This document shows, piece by piece, positions 23,234-38,200 of a stretch of 64,000 nucleotides of DNA. Below the pieces are notes generated by a model. It saw only the letters and a list, made by a program, of their open reading frames with translations. It was not told where the DNA came from and made no database searches. The stretch is from the NCBI GenBank assembly GCA_000934455.1, contig KN886237.1, forward strand, positions 27,595-91,594, given 5' to 3'. Within the stretch, counting starts at the first letter, position 1, and every line of letters starts with the position of its first letter. The DNA comes from Apostichopus parvimensis (taxonomy: Eukaryota; Echinodermata; Holothuroidea; Aspidochirotida; Stichopodidae). The translations under genes were made by a program, and so were the position numbers.

Positions 23234-26200
23234 ATGGCTGCTTCCTGTTTCGCGAACACAACAAGAAAACGGGATTTTGTTTTCAAAATCCTTTTCTTCT
23301 TTCTTTATGGTATGATATTAAATCATTGTCACTCTTTTCAATATCTTGCCCTGTTTGATGCGATTCAAGATATTATGCTTTTTGTTAGGCCTATTTATGG
23401 ATTGACAGAAGACTGGTTCAGTGGTATTGCCTTTGGTAAGCTTAGGCTGCCCACTGTACTGTCTTTAGAAACCCTATGTAAGAAGTTGTAGAAGTACTTA
23501 CTGTGTGCTACTGTGTTACTCAGCTAGGCCTAGACCGAACACTAACACATTGGTTTACCGAATGAGGGTGTATAACGCAAAGGTCTAAGAACACATAGCA
23601 TCGAATTCTTCTTCAACCAATGTTTCTGTGAATCCTTAAAAAAAAAGAGTACATATCCGAACAAAGACAACGCCTAGGCTAGGCCTAGCTAACCAAAATT
23701 GACCTATACAGTATAGGCTAGTCAGTATTGCGAATTTCGGAACACTGCGAATTTCGGACACCCCTAAGAAATGCACGATTTCACCATGACAGCCTACAGG
23801 AAGAGCCAAATTTCACCAAAAAGTACGAAGCTACAGTTATTTTCTCTCCAAAATGACCCGTGTGCAAGTAAATACTTACATATTTGTCAATAAAATGACG
23901 GAGATCTATGAAGTCTGTTATAATTACTGAAAGAGCAACTGCACCACCAATTTCATCACCAGCGCCACACTGTGGGACTGTGTGTCCGAAAATTCGCAAT
24001 ACTCTAGCAAAGAAATACCAGTTCCACAATCACAAGAATCTTCGTGGAATACAACGTGAAAACAGTTTGCAGGAAAGAAAGTTTGGCCGTGTATCGTACT
24101 ATAACACACTTCTCCCACCATATCAAGTATATTTTCAGGTGATTTATACCAATAGATATAGTTTTGGGGTGTTTAAAGGCTTAGGTGTCCGGAATTCGAA
24201 GTGTCCATGCTACTAGTACTACTACTAGCCTAGACTTTGCTGTGTATCACTGTCATGAGTTGTTTTTGCTGTCATGTTTGTTACAAATTAATATATTTTC
24301 AAATTTCTGGGGTGAATTTCTTTATTGCCATTACAAGAAATGGGTTGGTAGGCTGTACCTTTACCGATTTTTTCATCAGTAGGCTATATATGTGAAGAAT
24401 GGATTTTATATCTCAGTCTCTTTTACTTGAGTTTGACCAAAAAAGACTGTCAGTTCCTGTTATGGTGCTTTTGTACTCCTGCAGCTGTAACGTATAAACA
24501 TTTCCTGACCGGTAAAAACAAATATTGATGGCCTAGTGTAAGACTAGCTCAATTATAGACAGGACCAGTGGCGGAGCGTCCATACAGTCAGGGGGGCGGA
24601 TGCCCCCCCACCCCGACGGAATCAAATGGACTGTTGGCGCCCTTTTCAGCTCTTTACCACATTTTACTTAAATTCGTGATTATTGACTTTTTTATTGCAC
24701 TCTGGTCTACCGATTGACATTTGTCACATTTTGTTGGTGTAATTTGGCGATGACACCTATTTATTCTTCATTTATCTGCAAATAAGCCAGGCCCGGAAAG
24801 GGTCATTTCCGGCGATCTAGGGAGTATCTTTACTCAAAAAATGTCTGTACGCTACGCGCCAACCTGTGGTGGCGCTCCGCTTAAAAAGTGTCGAAAGCGC
24901 CCCTACAGACCATTCTCGCCCCTCCTGACCAATACCCCTAGCTCCGCCACTGGTCAGGACTTCATTTCATTTCATTTATTTTTCCATTTCCTCACAATGT
25001 TTTTATAATAATATGACGGTGAAGACAATACCATGCAAAGAAAATAATAAGTAATAAATCATATAAAAGAAAAATAATGGAAATTATGGAGAGAAAATGG
25101 TGGAAGGGCTTGGAAGCCATAGCTTGTACAAGAAGCCCACCAAAAATAAAGATAAAAATATAAAGGATATGGGCATGATAATACAACCTACCAAAGCTGC
25201 AAACTGGTTTCTAAAGGCTTAAATAATTCACAATATTTTCATGGTCACCTACATGTAGCCTCTAGAAGCAGAACAAAGTATCTGCAATATTGTGATTGAA
25301 TTTGAAGACCTAAAATTGTGGTAATTTACAGGTGCTGTTATTTTTTAAACCTGCAGCTTCTGTTGAAGTCTCAGGAAGAGGCAAGAGAACATATCAAATG
25401 ATTTATCAGGAGATTGCTCACTTGTCTCCTTGTATAAGGAGGATGAATGCTACTCATCAGATTGGATGTTCAAGTAAGTATTTATTTTTCATTCAGCCTC
25501 TGAAGAAGATCCTGCTAGGATCGCAATGTCAGGCCCACTGACTCTTACACATTCTCTTACAATACTACATAGACTCTTTAGTGGATTAGAGCAGTTTGCT
25601 AACAGTTTTGTTTTATTGTATTTTAAGTATTTATTCATCCATAAAAAGCTCAGATGAATTTTAAGCAAAGAATAATTTAGTGTTCAAATTTTGTATAGCA
25701 GTTTTTGTAGGCTCTGAATTTTGTCCCTGTAAAATACTAAGTTGTTCATGTGTAAAAGAAAGTTCTGCTATATATATCATTGCACTTCTATATAACAATG
25801 TGACTATTTTTGGTACTTATTCCTGATAATTATTCCCTGTGAAGCTGTAAGGGGAAACTGTGGCTTGTGCAAATGAAAATGAAAGTTGTCTCACAGATTC
25901 AGATCATAGAGCTGTATATACTTGCCAAGATCCACGGTTGTGTAGGCCTACATTAATGTCTTCAAAAATTGGTGTGTTTAACATTGAGGCTTGGAAATCC
26001 ACTTGCTTTATTCATGATTTTTTTGCTTTTAGTTTGGTAAAGTGCAACAAATGGTTGTTGGCCTTGTTACCCATGACTCGGACTATTATATATCCTCTTA
26101 CAAAATGGCGTGGAACTTTTCCTGCCTAGTACAAAGCTGCTAGTCAACAACCGATATCCAAGCATGATCAGAACCGGTGGTTTCATTCTATACGTCTCGC

Positions 26201-29200
26201 TCTCAGATACTAGCTTCCATATACTACTTCAGCATAAATATCTTCCAACAAGTATGATATGGTAGTACTTTTGAGATGACTGATCCCATGCTTTCAAAGA
26301 TTCCTTATGCTAGTATGCTATGTCCAGGGAATATTTTAGTATTCAAATTTTGTGTACATCAGCTTCAATGAAGGCTCTTGTAAACTACTATGGTTTCCTA
26401 TGTAAAAAAAAAGAAGACATGCTATAGCCTATACATCTTTGGACTTGTACAGCAATTTAACCACTTTACATAGTATTTTGCTACATCCGATACCGGATAA
26501 ATCATTCCTTGTGCTAGGATCGGTAAAGTAAAGTCCCCCGTAGAAACTACAATGGAATGAAAGAGATCAATGCTGATTCTTTCTTTTCTCTTTTCCTGCT
26601 TGACATATTTAGCTCCTAAAATGCTGTCGGGTTGAATGTAGGTACTTTATATCTTGTTTCAACGACAGTACCCTATCTTGCATCCATTCCCAACAGTCAT
26701 GACTACTATATATATATATATATTTCTCCTTCCCTCTGCAGGTGATTTTAACGGCAACACAGGTGTCTTACATTTGATTGAGGAAGATGCCGACATAGAC
26801 TGGCTTAACTTCAACGGTTCTCATTCACCGTATATTGCCTTCTTCAGTGCAGCAGCTATGTTTAAGAGGTAGTGTAATGTGTACTCACGATAATACTGTA
26901 GTGTTATTTGTAGTTAGCTAACACAATAATGCTATAGGGTAATGTGTACTAGCTAACACGATAATACTGTGTAATTTGTACTAGCTAACACGATAATACT
27001 GTAGTGTAATGTGTACTGGCTAACACGATAATACTGCAGTGTAATGTGTACTAGCTAACACGATAATACTGTACGGGTAATGTGTACTAGCTAACATACT
27101 GTAGGGTAATGTGTACTAGCTAACACGATAATACTGTAGTGTAATGTGTACTAGCTTACACGATAATACTGTAGTGTAATGTGTACTAGCTAACACGATA
27201 ATACTGTACTAGCTAACACGATGATACTTTAGTGTAATGTGTACTAGCTAACATACTGTAGGGTAATGTGTACTAGCTAACACGATAATACTGTAGTGTA
27301 GTGTACATACTAGCTAACACGATAATACTGTAGTGTAATGTACTTACTAGCTATCACGATAAAACTGTAGTGTAATGTATACTAGCTTACATGATATAAC
27401 TGTAGTGTAATGTATGTATGTATACTAGCTAACACGATAATACTACATAGTGTAATGTACATACTGTACTAGCTAACATGATAATACTGAAGTGTAATGC
27501 ACATACTAGCTAACACAATAATACTGTAGTGTAATGTGTACTAGCTAACTCAATAATATTGTAGTGTAATGTGTACTAGCTAACACGATAATACTGTAGT
27601 TTAATGTGTACTACTGTAGCTAACACGATAATACTGTAGTGTAATGTACATATATACTAGCTAACAAGATAATACTGTAGTGTAATGTGTACTAGCTAAC
27701 ATGATGATACTGTAGTGTAATGTGTACTAGCTAACACGATAATACTGTAGAGTAATGTAAATACTAGCTTACACAATAATACTGTAGTGTAATGTACATA
27801 CTAGCTAACACGATAATACAATGTGTACTAGCTAACATGATAATACTGCACTGTTATTTTTACTAGCTAGCACGATAATACTGTAGTAAAATGTGTACTA
27901 GCTAACACGATAATACTGTAGTAAAATGTGTACTAGCTAACACGATAATACTGTAGTAAAATGTGTACTAGCTAACACGATAATACTGTAGTGTTATTTT
28001 TACTAGCTAACACGACAGTATTGTAGTGTAATGTGTATTCTAAGCTAACACGATAATACGATGGTTGTGTGGGTAGGGAGGCTAGTGGATCTGCGGGGGG
28101 GGGGGGGAAGAGGTGAGGTGTTGATAGGAGGTTATTCCTCCTCCCCTCTCGGTTCCAAGCTCAGGGATGTTGGTGATGTTAGGAAGAGGGTTAGTTTTCC
28201 CCTTCATTTGACTTGCCCCACAGTATAACAGCTAACTTGTGTAACAATGGTATTTACTGCACACATCTGACATATAAAGTACAACTGTGTATCTATGGTC
28301 AAGAGGTACATTGAACCTTAAAAATGGTTTTAATTTACTGCCTTGTTTATACCCCACCTCGTCCCCATCTCTTCTAGAAGCATATTAAATCCATGCGTGT
28401 CGTTTATGCTTCTATGTGTCCACACTATTTAACTGAACTTTCCAAATGGTTTCTGCCCACAAGAAATAAAAAGAAGCGAGAGAGAAAAAAGAAAAAAAGA
28501 GAGATAAATATAAAAAAGAGGAAGAAGAAGGAAAGTGCAAACCAGAGATGCCAAATTAGGCAAATTGACATAATTTACCGTAGGTTTCAGTTCCCGTTCA
28601 ACATGATTTTAGACACAGTTTTGAAGCACCATTTTTGTGAACCTAGCGTAGTTTTGGTAGAAATGCACAGTTATCATTTATCATTTATTCATGACTTGTT
28701 TACAGTGATACTATTTCCTTGTATTTGTAGGTCTAACATTGAAAAATTATTAGCCACGAAGAAGATCAGTGGTATCCTTGTGGACCACAGCAACGAGACG
28801 AGGAACGACATCATTGATGACGAATCTTTTAGATATTCATCAGATAGATCTTGCCCGAACGACAACTTTGGTAAGATCTACGGTTTAATGGAAGTTCGAC
28901 CCAACCGATCGCTTTTGTTTACCTTGTTTGTCTTTCCTCGTAGAGATAATCGTGATCAATGATTAATCACGAGCGATTCCAGGGAATAGATTATTTGGTA
29001 TCGTGACAATATTATGTGATTAATAAAATGTGGTGAATTTGCATTTAAATTTAGAGTAAGCAACCGTGTCACTATAAACTATGTCAAAGTTAGGAAAAGT
29101 TAGAATTATATATCAGAAGGATACATACGCCTGCAGCTATTCACTTTTTTCCATTTACATTGACTTTGCCAGTTACAGTTACTCAGGACGGTTTCGTCAT

Positions 29201-32200
29201 TTTCTCAACTTAAAAATTTACATTAAAATTGGGTGAGACGTCGGTCGCAAAAGAGTACCTATGTTACTCAGGACTTCTTGCATACCTAGTGGACCCAAAG
29301 CAACAAATTTCTCTCCCCTCTCCAACTTCCCACCCCCACCCCCATCCCATTCCCATGAGTCCTGTTGCATCCAGGACTCTTTTCTCTCCTTTCTTCCTTT
29401 TCAATGCATCATTCCAAAGTTCCATCTTGTTCTTCTGCAGGCCTCTACAATGGAACAGATCTTGGCAGCTGCTCGTCGTTCACCTGGAACCCCCACGGCA
29501 CCGGTAGTAACTTTGAAGTGGACTTTGGAGTCCCTGTACTCGCCCTTACGAGTGAATCGGAAGTAGAGTTTATAAAAGATGTAAGAACCCAGTGGGCTTG
29601 ATTTTTTTGTCTAATATGTTTAAAAATTGTTTTTTAAAATAATAGGGCCTGCCATTGTTTAACAAATTGATTATATTGTTAAAGGAACATAATTGGAACG
29701 GTTGCATTCTGCATTGCTGATTGGGAGACTTGCACCTCACCCTTCTCCCCCCTCTACCACAATAGTGAATTATCAAAGTTGAAGAGGCATTCAAAGGAGA
29801 TAATAAAGAGACAAAGAAATAAAAAACAAAAACAAAACAAATGGTCAACAAATATTAAAGATGTCTACTTGTGTATTTATTAGGCACTGACCATTTCTAG
29901 ACACTGTATCTTTGCTATATCACATTAGTGATATTGTGACAACATCGGTAACAATGACGTCATAGGCGAGATTGAATGCCAAACATTCAGAAATGCCAAA
30001 AAATCAGATTGGGATGGTTGCATTCTGCATTGCTGCCCTCTTTCTCGGCCTAAAAGCGAAATGAATATCAAAGTCAAAAAGAGAAGAAAAACAGAAGAAT
30101 AGGTCTAATAAGGAGATTATCGAAGAGAAGCAGAAATATCCGAAATGTGCTTTTTTTTTAAGAAGTGGAAAGCATGTGTGACCATGTCACAACAGCTAGC
30201 ACTGTTTATTGGCATCCAAGGAACCTTGGGAGTTTGTCAAATATCGCTCCATTAGGTCCCCTCCATCAACATCAATGCCCATCAGTGTACAACAGTTCAT
30301 TTTGATGGCCCTCCTTGGATCTGTCAGTGTCTAGCCATATCCATATTAAATGCCATGTCCAGGATGATGTCGAAAGCAGCACACACAAATAATAACATCT
30401 TTCAAAACATATCCTAGCCAAGATTGCCTGCTGTACCGAAAAAACATGAGGTTCGAGCCTGAGTTAGTCCTAGTTGGTCTGATGGTTTGAAGGCCCTCCT
30501 TGGATCTGTCAGTGTCTAGCCATATCCATATTAAAAGCCATGTCCAGGATGATGTTGAAAGCAGCACTCACATAGTAATAACATCTTTAAAAACATATCC
30601 TAGCCAAGATTGCCTGCTGTACCGAAAAAAGTGAGGTTCGAGGAGTTAGTCCTAGTTGGTCTACAAAGTATTTACCCAGCTTGGCTTTCACCTACGAAGA
30701 AGCGAAAGGATTAGTGAGGTGCTTTTGTGTTCTTTTGCGATTTAGCAACATTGACAGATGTTGTCCTCTGTTTCCTCCCTACAGTGTTACAACAACCACA
30801 ACCATCCAGATGATACGCCAGCCGAGTACCCGCTCTGCGCCATGGAGCTCAAAGATTTCATGCATGGCGTCAAGGATACGCCAACTTGTATGTGGAGGAC
30901 ACAGAGGACTTCAAACCTGGAAATTAGTAAGCCTTAACTGTGTACTTGATATGGATAGCATTGATATGGGTAACAGTATGTGAATAGGGTAACAGTATGT
31001 GAATAGGGTAACTGTATGTGTGTGGGGTAACTGTATGTGTATGGGGTATGTGTATGGGGTAACTGTATGTGTATGGGGTAACTGTATGTGTATGGGGTAA
31101 CTGTATGTGTATGGGGTAACTGTATGTGTAGGGGGTAACTACATGTGTATGGGAAACTGTATGTGTATAGGGAAACTGTATGTGTATAGGGTAACTGTAT
31201 GTGTATAGGGTAACTGTATGTGTATGGGGTAACTATGCGTATAGGGTAACTGTATGTGTATGGGGTAACTACATGTGTATGGGAAACTGTATGTGTATAG
31301 GGTAACTGTATGTGTATAGGGTAACTGTATGTGTATGGGGTAACTGTTTGCGTATAGGGTAACTATGTGTATGGGGTAACTACATGTGTATGGGAAACTA
31401 TGTGTAGAGGCAACTATGTGTATAGGGTAACTATGTGTATAGGGTAACTGTATGTGTATGGGGTAACTATGTGTATAGGGTAACTATGTACATAGGGTAA
31501 CTGTATGTGTATAGGGTTAACTACTGTATGTTAATAGGGTAACTGTATGTGTATGGGGTAACTGTATGTGTATATAGGGTAACTGTACATGTATATATAG
31601 GGAAACTGTTACTTCTCCGCTGTTGTTCTATCTGTGATTGAGGTTACTTTTTAAGAACTGCCATATGAGGGAGGACAGTTTGAAGGGGGGGGGGCATAAT
31701 ATGGGCTTTCATTTTATTGAGAAGCAATGGTTTAGAAAAATTAGAACTAATAAATGAAGATCAGAAATTGATATGACTTTTACTGCAACATCCTGCAATG
31801 GGCTTTGTGTTTTAATAATGGACTTAACAGAGTTTCTCTTTTTGTTCATACAACAGGTTCTTACTGTGATCCGATTGGAGATAAGAATGTTTGGGGTTTT
31901 GCAAAGAATTCTGACAACAGCTCTAGCTACAAGTCCGTCATTCTCGCTGCCTCTCCGGTGAGTCGGAAAAATGGGAACAGTCGCGACATTAACCCTTTCC
32001 TGCTTAATTTCCATCCCACATTTTTTTGTGACTTTCCAATTAAAAAACTGAAAAAATTATTACAACCCCATCAGAATGAGGAAATGACAGGGTAGCCTAT
32101 GCTCCCTATAGTAATACACAGTGGTGGAGCTAGGGGTCGTGGTCAAGGGGGGCGAGAATGGTCTGTAGGGGCGCTTCCGACACTATCTAAGCGGAGCGCC

Positions 32201-35200
32201 ACCACGGGTTGGCGCGGAGCGTACAGCAATTTTTGAGTAAAGATACTCCCTAGATCGCCGGAAATGACCCTTTCCGGGCCTTGCTAATTTGCAGATAAAC
32301 GGAGAATAAATAGGTGTCATCGCCCAAAAAATGTGACTAATGTCAATAGGTAGATGAGAGCGCAATAAAAAAGTCAATAATCGCGAATAAGTAAAAAGTG
32401 GTAAAGAGCTAAAAAGGGCGCCAGCAGTCCATTTGGGTCCGTCAGGGGGGGCATCTGCCCCCCCTGACTGTATGGACGCTCCCCAACTGGTAATACAGTC
32501 ATTACATGGGGTTGGGTTGGCAAGAAGGTAGAAGAAGGGTGAGACATCTACTCATCTGCTCATATACATTTCACTCCAAGATGTCTGATTTTTCAGTTTG
32601 ATGGAGCTGATTTTATGTTTTTATACCCCGGCTGTGGGTGTGTGAAAAAAGAGTGACCACGGCAGGTTATCATATTTTTTTAATAATCATACATTTAACT
32701 CTAAGATGTCTGTTTTTCAGGTTGATTGCTAATTTTGATGTTTTGATATCCCGGCCGTGTGGCCGTTGAGACAGAGTGACCAATGCCTGTGATGATATTT
32801 TCTATTAGCCATACACTTCACTCTAATGCCATACATTTCACCCGAATGATTTTTATGTTAAATTGATATTCCTGCTGTGGGGGTGTGGATATAGAGTCCA
32901 AGGCCTGTGCTCATATATTATAATAAACATACATTTAGCTCAAAGATGTCTGTTTTTTTTCAGTTTGATGGCTGATCATTTATGTTAAATTGGTACCCAT
33001 TTTATGGGGGTCTGGAGATAGGAGTGACCAAGGCCTGTGATCATATATTGTAATAACCATACATTTAGCTCAAAGATGTCTGTTTTTTTTCAGTTTGATG
33101 GCTGATCATTATGTTAAATTGATACCCCTCTTATGGGGGTCTGGAGATAGAGTGACCAAGGCCTGTGCTCATATTTCTGTATCATTTGTAACTGTCATAT
33201 AATTTGCCTTTACGTTCCTTTCAGCTTGATGCCACATCACTATTTTACAGCCTCTTTCCCAGAGTGGGGGCCGAGTCTGTCGTGACCAGTTTTGTACCCC
33301 TCTTAGCAGCTGCAGAAGCCATCGGTAAAATATCCAAAAAAGAGAAGGACACTTGGGAGCACGATGTCATGTTTGCATTGTTCAACACGGTGAGTGCTCT
33401 GGAATGACTACCTTACTCTATTTTACTCTATTTTACTCTATTTACTCTATTTACTCTAGTTAAGAAGACTATTTGTAGGCTTCTCAATCAAGCAAGAAAG
33501 GATGTGATCAAAGTTAATATTATTTAATAGTTGGAACAAACAGGAATTGTCTCGCTGATGTAGCAAACAGTGCTTAGGGATGAACGATATGGAAATATTT
33601 GTTTGAATTTGCTGTTATTATATCAAGTAAAGATATAGTTAGTAAAGGAAAAAACAGTAAGTGCTTGGGTGATATATATGCAAACAGTGCATAGGGGGAA
33701 TGATGATATTGAAATATTTGTTTGAATTTGCTGTTATTATATCAAGTAAAGATATATCAATTAAAGATATATCAAAATTGTCATTAAGCCTTTGAAGAAG
33801 TTCCTGCTAGGATCGAAACGTCAGGCCAACTTACTTTTACACATTCTCCTACACAGGCTCTCTAGTGGATAAGCAGTTTGCTAACAGTTTTATTTTATTT
33901 TGAAGTAAAGATATAGTTATTAAAGGGAAAAACATTAAGTGTTTGGGTGATATGTATGCGAACAATGCATAGGGGGAATGATGATATTGAAATATTCATT
34001 TGAATTTGCTGTTATCATATCAGGTAAAGATATAGTTAGACTTAACAAACAGTAATTGTCTTGCTGATGTAGCGAACAGTGCATAGGGAAGGATGATATG
34101 GAAATATTCGTTTGAATTTATTGTCATTATATTAAATAAAGATATTGTTAGACTTAACAAACATTAGTTGTCTGGGTCATGTAGTAAACAGTGCATAGGG
34201 GGAATGATGATATGGAAATATTAGTTTGTGTATGCTGTTATAATATCAAGTTAAGATATATCTAGACTTAACAAACATAAATTGTCTGGGTGATGTAGCA
34301 AACAGAAGATATTGAATTATATTTATGCATCAACCCTGTATACATTTAACCGTAACAATACAAAAGAATTTTTTATGTTTATTGTAAATTGTTTGACATC
34401 TGTTATATTGACTTGTTCAGTAGGGTCTGGCAGTTGGGCTTTTGGGAACATCACTTTGATATGTTTAATTTGGGGTAAAGTTAAGGTGGGTAATGACTTG
34501 GGACATCAGAGATTGAAACAGTCATGAGTGAAGTCGGGCAGCAGATGATATAATTTTCTATACCCATATTTTTGGGTGGGGTGTGGATGCATGTTACCAT
34601 GTGCAATCTGAGATTCGGTATAATTCCCAACTTTCTCTTGCCAACGTTGGGGGGGGGGGGCGTTGTGGTCAAGTGGTTAAGGCAGACAACTTGTGATCTA
34701 AGGATTGCAGGTTCGAGTCCTGGCCAGATCATTGCGTTGTGTCCTTGGGCAAGGCACTTTTATCTCCATTGCCTCTCTTCACCCAGGTGTATAAATGGGG
34801 ACTTGCGAAGTAACTTGTAAATATTGTTGTGCGGACGGATTGTGTCTGCTGCGCCCTATATAGGAAGTTCCCCCGGGGACACATGGATGTGGTGCACTGT
34901 GGTTCCCCAGTAGAGTTACCAATGACCGGGGTTAAGGTGCAAAAGTCGTACACGTGAGAGGGCCTAGGCCTTGTACAAGACTGTAAGCCTTCAACTTTAA
35001 ACTTTTAAACTTTAACTGTCATGATAGCTAAAACAGATCATGACGATTTACGATTCCATCCTGACCCTGTCGTTCCCGAGTTGGCTAAAACTAAGCTTGT
35101 CATCATCAGTCTCATATTCTGACATTTGATCCATTCAGGAGAGCTACGATTATTCCGGTTCCTCTCGGATGGTTTACGACATGATGAGAGGTTACTTCCC

Positions 35201-38200
35201 AACATCTAAAGAAACGATTAAGAAGGAGGAGAAGGAGAAGAAGAAGAGGTTGCCTCAGATGAACGTCACAGACATCAGCTACGTCTTGGAGCTCAGACAA
35301 CTGGGCTTATCGAACGGATCGTACTATGCACATGTCGATCCGATCTCGCAGGCGGATGAGGGCACCAAGAAAAAGGTAATTTTACTAACTCAGGGAGGAC
35401 AAATGCATGAGATATATGCAAATTAAATCTATTTTATGTAGCAAAACTGAGAACTGCTTTTGTCATTGATAAAAGTGTTTTAATAGACACTGTTTGTTGC
35501 ATTTATTTGCATAAATTATTGAATACTTGTAGCGGGTCTACATGTGTTTTATTGCATAGTTGGCTATAGTCATACTGTCCCCCCCCGTCCCCCCTCATGG
35601 GTTTGTACTCATACTCTGGGCGTTATTTGATATCTAGTATAGGTTCTAATGCAAAGGTTAGGTACACATACTCACACTTTGAGACTTGTACGTCACCTAG
35701 TACTCATACCAATGGGAATTCAACTTGTATTGCCTAGTACTCATAGCAACAGGAGTTCTACTTGTACTTGCCTAGTACTCATAGCAACAGGAGTTCTACT
35801 TGTACTCGCCTAGTACTTGTACCAACAGGAATTCTGTTGCACTCGCTTTGTTCTCATACCAAGGGCAATTCTCCTATACTTCCGTAGTACTCGAACCAGA
35901 GGGAATTTCCTATACTCGCCTCGTAATCGTACAAACAGATATTATGAGGGAAACAATTCAGTCAGGTATAAAACTGTTCAATCAGGGATTGTTTTTTTAA
36001 TTTTTTAAAGTGTAAACTTTCCATTTAGACCTGTTTGTAGACCTAATGTACAGTCTAAATTTGCCTCAGATTGCACCATTATTACATCTAAACTTTTAAA
36101 ATTTTGTGAGGGTACCTTCTGACCACTTATTTGCATTCTACCAACCCACAACCACTCCCCTCATTTGAAATGATTAATTTGTTATCTGCCTACTGCCTAT
36201 CCTTAAAGGGTCATGTCCAGACCTAAATTGTCCCACCTTCCCCTGCCCTCCTCCCCACCCCACCCTCCCCCCTCCAACCTCTAGAAATCCTGTGTACGTC
36301 AGTAGATATGATCAAACCTTAATACAACCATCAGACATGATTTTGATTCACTCTTTGGTGTGTTTTCTCTATCACTCCAGACCGACGATTTAATAAAGAT
36401 TCTTCAAGGGGTGGGCGGTGTAGAGGTCAACGCAGTGCCAGACACACCACTCCCTCCAGCATCTTTCCAACAGTTTCTTAAGACTGGTATTAACATCCCT
36501 GGAGTAGTGCTGACTGATCACGAAAGAGAATATAACAATAGGTGAGTATGAATTTTAAGAGATATAACAGTAGGTGAGTATGAAAAGGGTATATAACAAT
36601 AGGTGAGTATGAAAAGAGAATTTAACAATAGGTGAGTATGAAAAGAGAATTTAACAATCTAGGTAAGATATTAACAATAGGTGAGTAGGAAAAGAGAGTT
36701 TAACAATGAGTGAGTATGAAAAGGGAATATAACAATAGGTTAGTATGAAAAGGGAATATAACAATAGGTAATTATGAAAAGCAAATTTAACAATAAGTGA
36801 GTATGAAAAGAAAATTTAACAATAGGTTAGTATGAAAAGAGAATTTAACACCAAGTGAGTATAAAAAGAGAATTTAGGAATATCCTTTCCAAAAGAGTTA
36901 CCTCAATCTCCCAAAATGCTCAATATTACTTGTGTATGTGACGTCCCAAATTCATTCATCTCCATACATCCAACCTCGATGGACCATAAGCCCCATAGAG
37001 ACACACTATACAGATGCCTATTAACCAGACGTATTGATACGTGTTGCAAAAAGACTTCAAATTACTCCAAAGAATATTCCTTGCACTGATTACAAATATG
37101 ACATATGTTTTGTTTTGTTTCTCCAAAGGTTTTACAACAGCCGTTACGACTTCCCTTACGACCTTGGAATCGATAAGGATAACAATACAGAAGTATTGTA
37201 CCTTGCCAAGGTAGGAACACAGTACCGTTGTTTATTGCATGGTCTGCCTATTATCATCTGTCTCAACCTGGAGTCAAAATAACCTCAGTCCATCATTTTT
37301 TTTTTTTTTTTTTTAGTGGTTTTCTGTTTAACTTTTGGTTTGGGGTGACAAAGAAACTGTTCTGCTTGGACTCACAGGAAAAAGTTTGGGAGTCCGAACG
37401 AGAGGGGCCATTGATATTTTTCACTGATATCTATTTGTACTCAAGTTAGTGAGATAAAGACTGACCGTGTCATCTCCGTTTAAGAAGGTGGCCTTACTGG
37501 GTATTGATGGGTCGGGGGAAATATTTCTTCTTCAGCTCTAGGGTTCCAAGGGCTTGAAAGATGAAAATGAACTTAACTTTCTATTACATGGACAATTATT
37601 TCAACATGGGTGAGACCTCTGGCCAGCTAAAGTGACTTTGGTGATTTGGAACAGGAGAATTGCTTCGAAAAGAATAAATTGATAGTTTATAAGTTGTACC
37701 AAAAAAAAAACCCAGGTGCAGTGGTTTATCCAATTGTACAGATCTATAATCTAAAGATGAACATCAGTAATCAAATTTAGTTTCTTCCTTTTCGTTATTA
37801 CTGTATTAAATATCTGTTTCATTATTGAGTTAAAACGATACTGATATTAAGAAGAATGTGTGTAAGATTCCTCACTGCAAAATGTGTTCTCTTTCGATTC
37901 TTTTAGAAATTGAACAAAGTAGCTGAAACAGTAGCTAAAACACTGGTCTCTTTAGCTGGAGGTGATGATAGCTCTGTGGTGACAGATGTGACTACGGTAA
38001 GACTATATGTAGTTTGGTGGAAGTGTCCTCCCGACATATACTGTTTGGTATCTGATAGGCTATGGAACAGTGTAGAAAGGGTGTTCTACCCACATTTACC
38101 AGGTACTGGGTAGGCTATAGAACTGTGTAGACATTATAGTGTCTACGCACATATACCAGGTACTGGGTAGGCTATAGAACAGTAGACATAGTGTCTACCC

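Noticed and set aside
26869-28070. CRISPR-like array
   Set aside because: Units are contiguous with no unique spacers, and the host is a eukaryotic intron; it is a minisatellite.
28393-28730. Open frame running 110 codons upstream of nicastrin exon 4, very Lys/Glu/Arg-rich
   Set aside because: It is intronic. The low-complexity KKKRERKKKK stretch comes from an A/G-rich tract, a good acceptor lies at 28729-28730, and the nicastrin protein reads through exon 3 to exon 4 without it.
35112-35300. Minus frame with a Leu-9 run
   Set aside because: It is antisense to nicastrin exon 9, where a Lys/Glu-rich stretch gives the Leu run by complement.
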